64,000 nucleotides of DNA, taken from contig JAWLCL010000003.1 in the NCBI GenBank assembly GCA_041687255.1, forward strand, positions 124,001-188,000, in the 5' to 3' direction. Source of the stretch: Mariniphaga sp041687255 (GTDB lineage Bacteria > Bacteroidota > Bacteroidia > Bacteroidales > Prolixibacteraceae). A model generated the notes under the pieces. It had not been told where the DNA came from, did not search any database, and was given only the letters and a program-made list of their open reading frames with translations. Position 1 is the first letter of the stretch. Every line of letters begins with the position of its first letter. Position numbers and translations under genes: made by a program. Positions 60,519 through 64,000 of this stretch are shown piece by piece.

Positions 60519-61274
60519 TTAATAAAATTTTACTGTTCTTTTTAGCCGTTCCAGAACAATATCCTTTCTCCTGCGGGAAACCGGAATGAGCTCACCGTTT
60601 TTAAGTTTTAGCACATTTTCATATTTGATGTATGCAATCACGTAATTAAGATTAACCAGATGGGTTTTATGTGCTCTTACAAAATTATATTCCTGCAGTA
60701 AATCTTCATATTCCACAAGGGTTTTTGACACCAGCAGATAATTGCCGTTTTCAAAGATGATGTTTGTATAATTGCCTTCACCCTGGCAACGGATAATTTT
60801 AGCTACATCAGAATACTCTATTCGGTCGCCTGCCGGAAGGCCTATACGCGGATTGTTTTTCCGGCTCAGGTTGTTGTACAGTTGTTTTATTTGCCGGTTT
60901 TCCTGCTTTTGCCTGATACGTTCAGCCACTTTGTTGACGGCAGCCAACAAATCGTTGATGTTGACAGGCTTCAGGATGTAATCGGCTGCTGAAAAGCGGA
61001 TGGCTTTTATGGCGTAGTTGTCGTAAGCAGTAACAAAAATCACTTCAAAATTGTAATCCTGAAGGTGTTCTAACAGCTGAAAGCCATTTGCGTGGGGCAT
61101 CTGAATATCGAGAAACAGCAAATCGGGAGCTTCATTATTTATCAGCGAAAGAGCTTCCTCCACTGAAGCTGCTTCGCCAATAAGCTCCACCTGGGTGCAG
61201 TAACGCCGGAGGATACCCGCCAAATTCTCGCGCCCGTGCTTTTCGTCATCAACTATTATGGATTTGAGTTTCAT
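60519..61274 (-). CDS. LytTR-family response regulator
   Basis: This 251-residue two-domain regulator has a receiver domain (1-115) with acidic pocket Asp9-Asp10, phosphoacceptor Asp56 in LFLDIQMP, Thr82 and Lys102 (LKP), so phosphorylation should be possible. The C-terminal LytTR DNA-binding domain starts around 145 (RIGLPAGDRIEYSDVAKIIRC) and ends in the recognition block VSRRRKDIVLERL. Such regulators pair with 5TM/7TM LytS-type histidine kinases, but no kinase gene is adjacent. They usually bind paired direct repeats about 12 bases apart. Its N-terminus has a truncated homologue at 62605-62748. Confidence 0.93.
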   Translation of the reverse strand: MKLKSIIVDDEKHGRENLAGILRRYCTQVELIGEAASVEEALSLINNEAPDLLFLDIQMPHANGFQLLEHLQDYNFEVIFVTAYDNYAIKAIRFSAADYILKPVNINDLLAAVNKVAERIRQKQENRQIKQLYNNLSRKNNPRIGLPAGDRIEYSDVAKIIRCQGEGNYTNIIFENGNYLLVSKTLVEYEDLLQEYNFVRAHKTHLVNLNYVIAYIKYENVLKLKNGELIPVSRRRKDIVLERLKRTVKFY

Positions 61275-61338
61275 AACTTTTCTTTATCATGTTAAGAGCG
61301 CACATTATTTAAGAACGGATGCTTTATTTGATAAACTT

Positions 61339-62529
61339 TTAATATAAGAAACCAAATAGCCATAACGGGATTTCTTTTTTATATCCCGATTCGATACCAT
61401 CTAGTGCAACAAATGCGTTTTCCAGACCACCAATTTGTTTTTTTGTTTTATTTTTTCCACCAATTTCAAATATATACTTTCTTTCCACTAAAAAATCTCC
61501 TTTATCGCTATAATTTAAGTTATGAATCTGACTAACCTGATTATAAAAAAAAGTTTCCCGGATTGTTCCACGATCCGTTTCCATTCCGGAAAAACTGATC
61601 ATCTGATTCGGATTGTTAAAATAAATCTTTTCTGGTTTGGTTAAAATACTGATTCCCTTTTTGGAACTAAAAAGCATTCCAATAATTCCAGCTTTATCCA
61701 GTAAATGAAGGTAATTTTTTAATGTGTTACGACTAATCCCGGTTCGTTCGCTCAATTTTTGTATGTTGGGTTTGAATGGTACACTTGTGCTGATAATATA
61801 TAGCAACTGCTTTATCTTGTTAATTTTGGTGTAACTTATTTCAGCAACTGATGGCAGGTCTGTTTCCAGTGTCAGCAAAATGGTTTCTTTTAGCTTTTGG
61901 TGATAAGTACCTGGATTTTCCATAAAAAAGGGATAATATCCAAAGTCAAGATATTCATTAAATTTTTCAAGGGGTTTCAACTCTTCCCATATAATTCTGG
62001 CTAACCTCCGGTGATCTGATAATATCTGTTCCAGTGTCAGTATATTGTACGATTTTTTTTCGGTCAAATTAATGTATTCCCTTAATGATAAACCCTGCAG
62101 TGAGTGAATAACAGCACGTCGGGAAAGATCAGCATTTGCCTGCCTGATTTTCAGTATACTTGATCCTGTAAAAACAATCTTTAAATCTTTGTACCGATCG
62201 TAAGCATTTTTTATTTCCCCGCTCCAGTTAGGATATTTGTGAATTTCATCAATCAAAATATATTTGCCTCCGTTTTTTACGAAATCGTCAATAAAGTCGA
62301 TCAGGCGATTCTCTGTGAAATAAATATCATCGAGTGAGATATAAATTGCTTTCTCATTTTTTAGGCGGGTTTTCAAATATTGAAGCAACAGAGTTGTTTT
62401 TCCAACACCTCTGCTTCCCTTAATTCCAATAAGCCGGTCGGATGTATCAATAAGCCGGATTGCATCACGGATAAAATGATCACTAACCTCATTCTCCAGT
62501 TTTTCCGACAATAACAGCAATTCTTTCAT
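61339..62529 (-). CDS. DUF4143-type AAA+ ATPase
   Basis: This 396-residue ATPase has the AAA_14 domain with Walker A GSRGVGKT (38-45) and Walker B YILIDEIHKYP (90-100), a central helical part, and the C-terminal DUF4143 domain (YFNNPNQMISFSGMETDRG, then FLVERKYIFEIGGKNK), a PD-(D/E)XK-like fold. These proteins are common, variable between strains and of unknown function; they are sometimes linked to mobile or defence genes, without proof. It lies between an intact response-regulator gene and a fragment of a second one. A TAnnTTTG element (TATTTTTG on the minus strand, 62553-62560) lies 24 bases upstream. Confidence 0.9.
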   Translation of the reverse strand: MKELLLLSEKLENEVSDHFIRDAIRLIDTSDRLIGIKGSRGVGKTTLLLQYLKTRLKNEKAIYISLDDIYFTENRLIDFIDDFVKNGGKYILIDEIHKYPNWSGEIKNAYDRYKDLKIVFTGSSILKIRQANADLSRRAVIHSLQGLSLREYINLTEKKSYNILTLEQILSDHRRLARIIWEELKPLEKFNEYLDFGYYPFFMENPGTYHQKLKETILLTLETDLPSVAEISYTKINKIKQLLYIISTSVPFKPNIQKLSERTGISRNTLKNYLHLLDKAGIIGMLFSSKKGISILTKPEKIYFNNPNQMISFSGMETDRGTIRETFFYNQVSQIHNLNYSDKGDFLVERKYIFEIGGKNKTKKQIGGLENAFVALDGIESGYKKEIPLWLFGFLY

Positions 62530-62604
62530 GTCAAACCGGTTATTGGTTTAATCAAAAATATGAAAAAATGATTAACGTATTAACCAAAAATGAAATTAAT
62601 TCTG

Positions 62605-62748
62605 TCAGTTCACTTCCGGAGACTGCACCTCATCCGCCGATTCTGCTTCACTGATAAATTCAACTTCAGGACAGTAACCCAGAAGGATTTTCACCAGGTT
62701 CTCCCGACCGTGCTTTTCGTCATCAACAATAATGGCCTTAAAATTCAT
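62605..62748 (-). pseudogene. Fragment of a LytTR-type response-regulator gene
   Basis: Reading from ATG 62748 on the minus strand, 47 codons end in TGA at 62605-62607. The encoded peptide starts MNFKAIIVDDEKHGRENLVK and matches the first 40 residues of the intact regulator at 60519-61274 at 26 positions, including the acidic pair of the receiver pocket. A 20-base run is identical between the two genes. The frame stops before the phosphoacceptor and the DNA-binding domain, so it cannot work as a response regulator. It may be a decayed duplicate. Confidence 0.65.
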
Positions 62749-62790
62749 ATGATTAAAATTCCTTACTTTCAGCGGTATCATATGTAACTC

Positions 62791-62838
62791 CCATGAAAAT
62801 TATAATCATGCTCCTTTGTGAATGTGATATTTTCATGG
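62791..62838. repeat. Inverted repeat upstream of the regulator fragment
   Basis: CCATGAAAAT (62791-62800) and ATTTTCATGG (62829-62838) are perfect inverse copies separated by 28 bases. It has no T-tract and a long loop, so it is not a terminator; a regulatory or recombination site is possible. Confidence 0.45.
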
Positions 62839-62882
62839 TCGTTTCATCCGTACAAAATCTAAATTTTTAATGGAACGAATGG

Positions 62883-62942
62883 AATCCACATGTTTTATTG
62901 GGTTTGGTACATTTGTGTTTGTGTTTGCAAAACATGTGGATT
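62883..62942. repeat. 14-bp inverted repeat with a 32-base loop
   Basis: AATCCACATGTTTT (62883-62896) and AAAACATGTGGATT (62929-62942) are perfect inverse copies around a GT-rich loop with three TTTG-type motifs, one of them TACATTTG (62908-62915), an exact -7 match on the plus strand. It lies directly behind the TlpA-like gene's stop. Confidence 0.5.
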
Positions 62943-62967
62943 TCATAAACTATTATTTCAGAAAAGA

Positions 62968-64000
62968 TTAGTTTTTTTCCAACTGCTCCAGCAACCGATT
63001 TTTAAGCACATCATTTTCCATAAACATTAAACGGGCATTTACTATGTTTCCCGATTTATCAACCAGGGCATAATGTGGTATGCCGAAGATATTAAATTTT
63101 TCTGTCAGATAATTCCATTCATCGGTCGATACCCTTACATGTTCACCTTTAATTTCAGGGATTCTTTTTTTGTATTCCGCTTCAGGTGAAGTAGGGTTGG
63201 TGATGTACAGGAAAACAATATCTTCCCCTGCCAATTCTTCCTTTAAAGGCTTTATCTTTTCAATTCCGGATAAACAGGGTCCGCACCAGGTTGCCCAAAA
63301 GTCGACATATATAACTTTTCCCCTGTGCTTTTTAATGATGGATTCAAACAACTTGTCGCCTTCCGTTTTAATTTCACCGGTACCTGCATTTGCAGTTACT
63401 TCCATCTCCGCTTTTTTGCTGTAATATGCCGATATTACCAGCTCCTTCAAATAGCTGGTTTGCACTGCATCCTTAATTTCCTTGTAAACTTCTTCATCTA
63501 ATACCGGGTTTTCATTATTCAATTTGGAAGAATAATTCTGGATTTTTATAATTTCCATGGGTAACCCTTCCGGCTTTAATCCCATAGCAATTAAATTTTC
63601 TTTCAGGTTATCAAGATAGAACCGGTTTGAAAGTTCCAGAAATTCAGCCTGGTATTTTTGAGAAAATTTCTGCACCACTTCCCTGTAGGTCAGGTTGAAA
63701 TTTCTGCTTTTCTCCTGGTCGAAATTTTGAATAAGGTTCAGCCGGATGAATTCAAGCATATCGGTTTCTTCTCCTGTCAGGCTGACACCATTAGCAGTTA
63801 GTTGCTTTCCCAGTTCATGCAGGTGATAGTAATAAGCACTCTGCTGGCGCTTTAAATCGGTGTATTTGAGCGATTGCAAAAGGGGAAAATATTCAGTGCT
63901 TATAAAAGCCAGGTCATCGGTCACAGGTGTTTCACTGAACCGGTTCAGCATGCTTACATCAAAATTTACAGATCCTATTGGCAATTTTTCATCTTCGTTT
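62968..64000 (-). CDS. TlpA-like thiol-disulfide protein, partial
   Basis: The frame is open to the right edge of the window, so the N-terminus, including any signal peptide, is missing; about 343 residues are visible. The C-terminal 140 residues form a thioredoxin-like domain of the TlpA/ResA type with the active site FWATWCGPCLSG and the cis-proline region IFGIPHYALVDKSG. The N-terminal part is helical (YFPLLQSLKYTDLKRQQSAYYY) and resembles extra domains of Bacteroidetes TlpA proteins. It is probably exported and acts in periplasmic thiol redox or cytochrome c maturation. Confidence 0.85.
   Translation of the reverse strand, partial: NEDEKLPIGSVNFDVSMLNRFSETPVTDDLAFISTEYFPLLQSLKYTDLKRQQSAYYYHLHELGKQLTANGVSLTGEETDMLEFIRLNLIQNFDQEKSRNFNLTYREVVQKFSQKYQAEFLELSNRFYLDNLKENLIAMGLKPEGLPMEIIKIQNYSSKLNNENPVLDEEVYKEIKDAVQTSYLKELVISAYYSKKAEMEVTANAGTGEIKTEGDKLFESIIKKHRGKVIYVDFWATWCGPCLSGIEKIKPLKEELAGEDIVFLYITNPTSPEAEYKKRIPEIKGEHVRVSTDEWNYLTEKFNIFGIPHYALVDKSGNIVNARLMFMENDVLKNRLLEQLEKN

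Noticed and set aside
61339..62529. DUF4143 ATPase considered as part of a defence system
   Set aside because: No nuclease, methyltransferase, toxin or other defence partner is adjacent; the family is common and its function unknown.

Overview
The window looks like a chromosomal stretch from a member of the Bacteroidetes (Bacteroidota), most likely in or near the Bacteroidales/Marinilabiliales. This is inferred from gene content and signals, not from a database match. Supporting signs are a fused SecD-SecF protein, the long IspG type, the long RecQ type, a DUF5916 outer-membrane protein, a GldA-type ABC ATPase, start sites without consistent Shine-Dalgarno sequences, and repeated promoter elements of the Bacteroidetes kind (-33 TTTG, about 19 bases, -7 TAnnTTTG). 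Two upstream regions match that promoter exactly (tRNA-Glu/rpsT and the GH30 gene). I see no insertion sequence, prophage, CRISPR array or rRNA operon. Two tRNAs are present, Asn(GTT) and Glu(TTC).

Layout. 1-15.3 kb is mostly housekeeping: nucleoside permease, tRNA-Asn, DUF58 protein, thioredoxin, DNA polymerase III alpha, greA with a HIT hydrolase, a Rieske-like lipoprotein that lacks both histidine ligand positions, S-adenosylhomocysteinase, RecQ, TatC, LptB, tRNA-Glu and ribosomal protein S20. 15.35-22.9 kb holds radC followed by seven tightly overlapping genes: a DUF7033-type polysaccharide deacetylase, a FemAB/GNAT-like acyltransferase, a NodB-type deacetylase, an adenylation enzyme, a GNAT, a stand-alone acyl carrier protein and another GNAT-like protein. 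They run convergently into a GT39/ArnT-like membrane glycosyltransferase. This is the least explained and most system-like part of the window. I read it as a pathway that activates an amino or carboxylic acid on a carrier protein and attaches it to a deacetylated sugar. That reading is inference.

25-35 kb is again core: uracil phosphoribosyltransferase, a flavin oxidoreductase, a flavodoxin-domain protein, the tatA-lolD-TIGR02757-trmN6 operon, SecDF, a retropepsin-like protein and malate dehydrogenase. 35-47 kb is rich in secreted or lipoprotein hydrolases (DUF5916 barrel, sulfatase, PHP phosphoesterase, GH30, PhoD-like phosphatase) around a hybrid-cluster-protein gene, without any SusC/SusD pair. 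47-59 kb carries a release-factor-like (baeRF) protein, an M3 peptidase, a flavin reductase, IspG, an ABC ATPase, a glycosyltransferase with an extra C-terminal domain, and a type I pullulanase.

59-64 kb contains small membrane proteins, an orphan LytTR response regulator, a DUF4143 ATPase, a 47-codon fragment of a second LytTR-type regulator, two inverted repeats, and the truncated end of a TlpA-like thiol-disulfide protein that runs off the right edge. Several neighbouring convergent genes share their stop codons, so the genome is compact in places. All assignments come from reading the sequence; no alignment or profile search was run.
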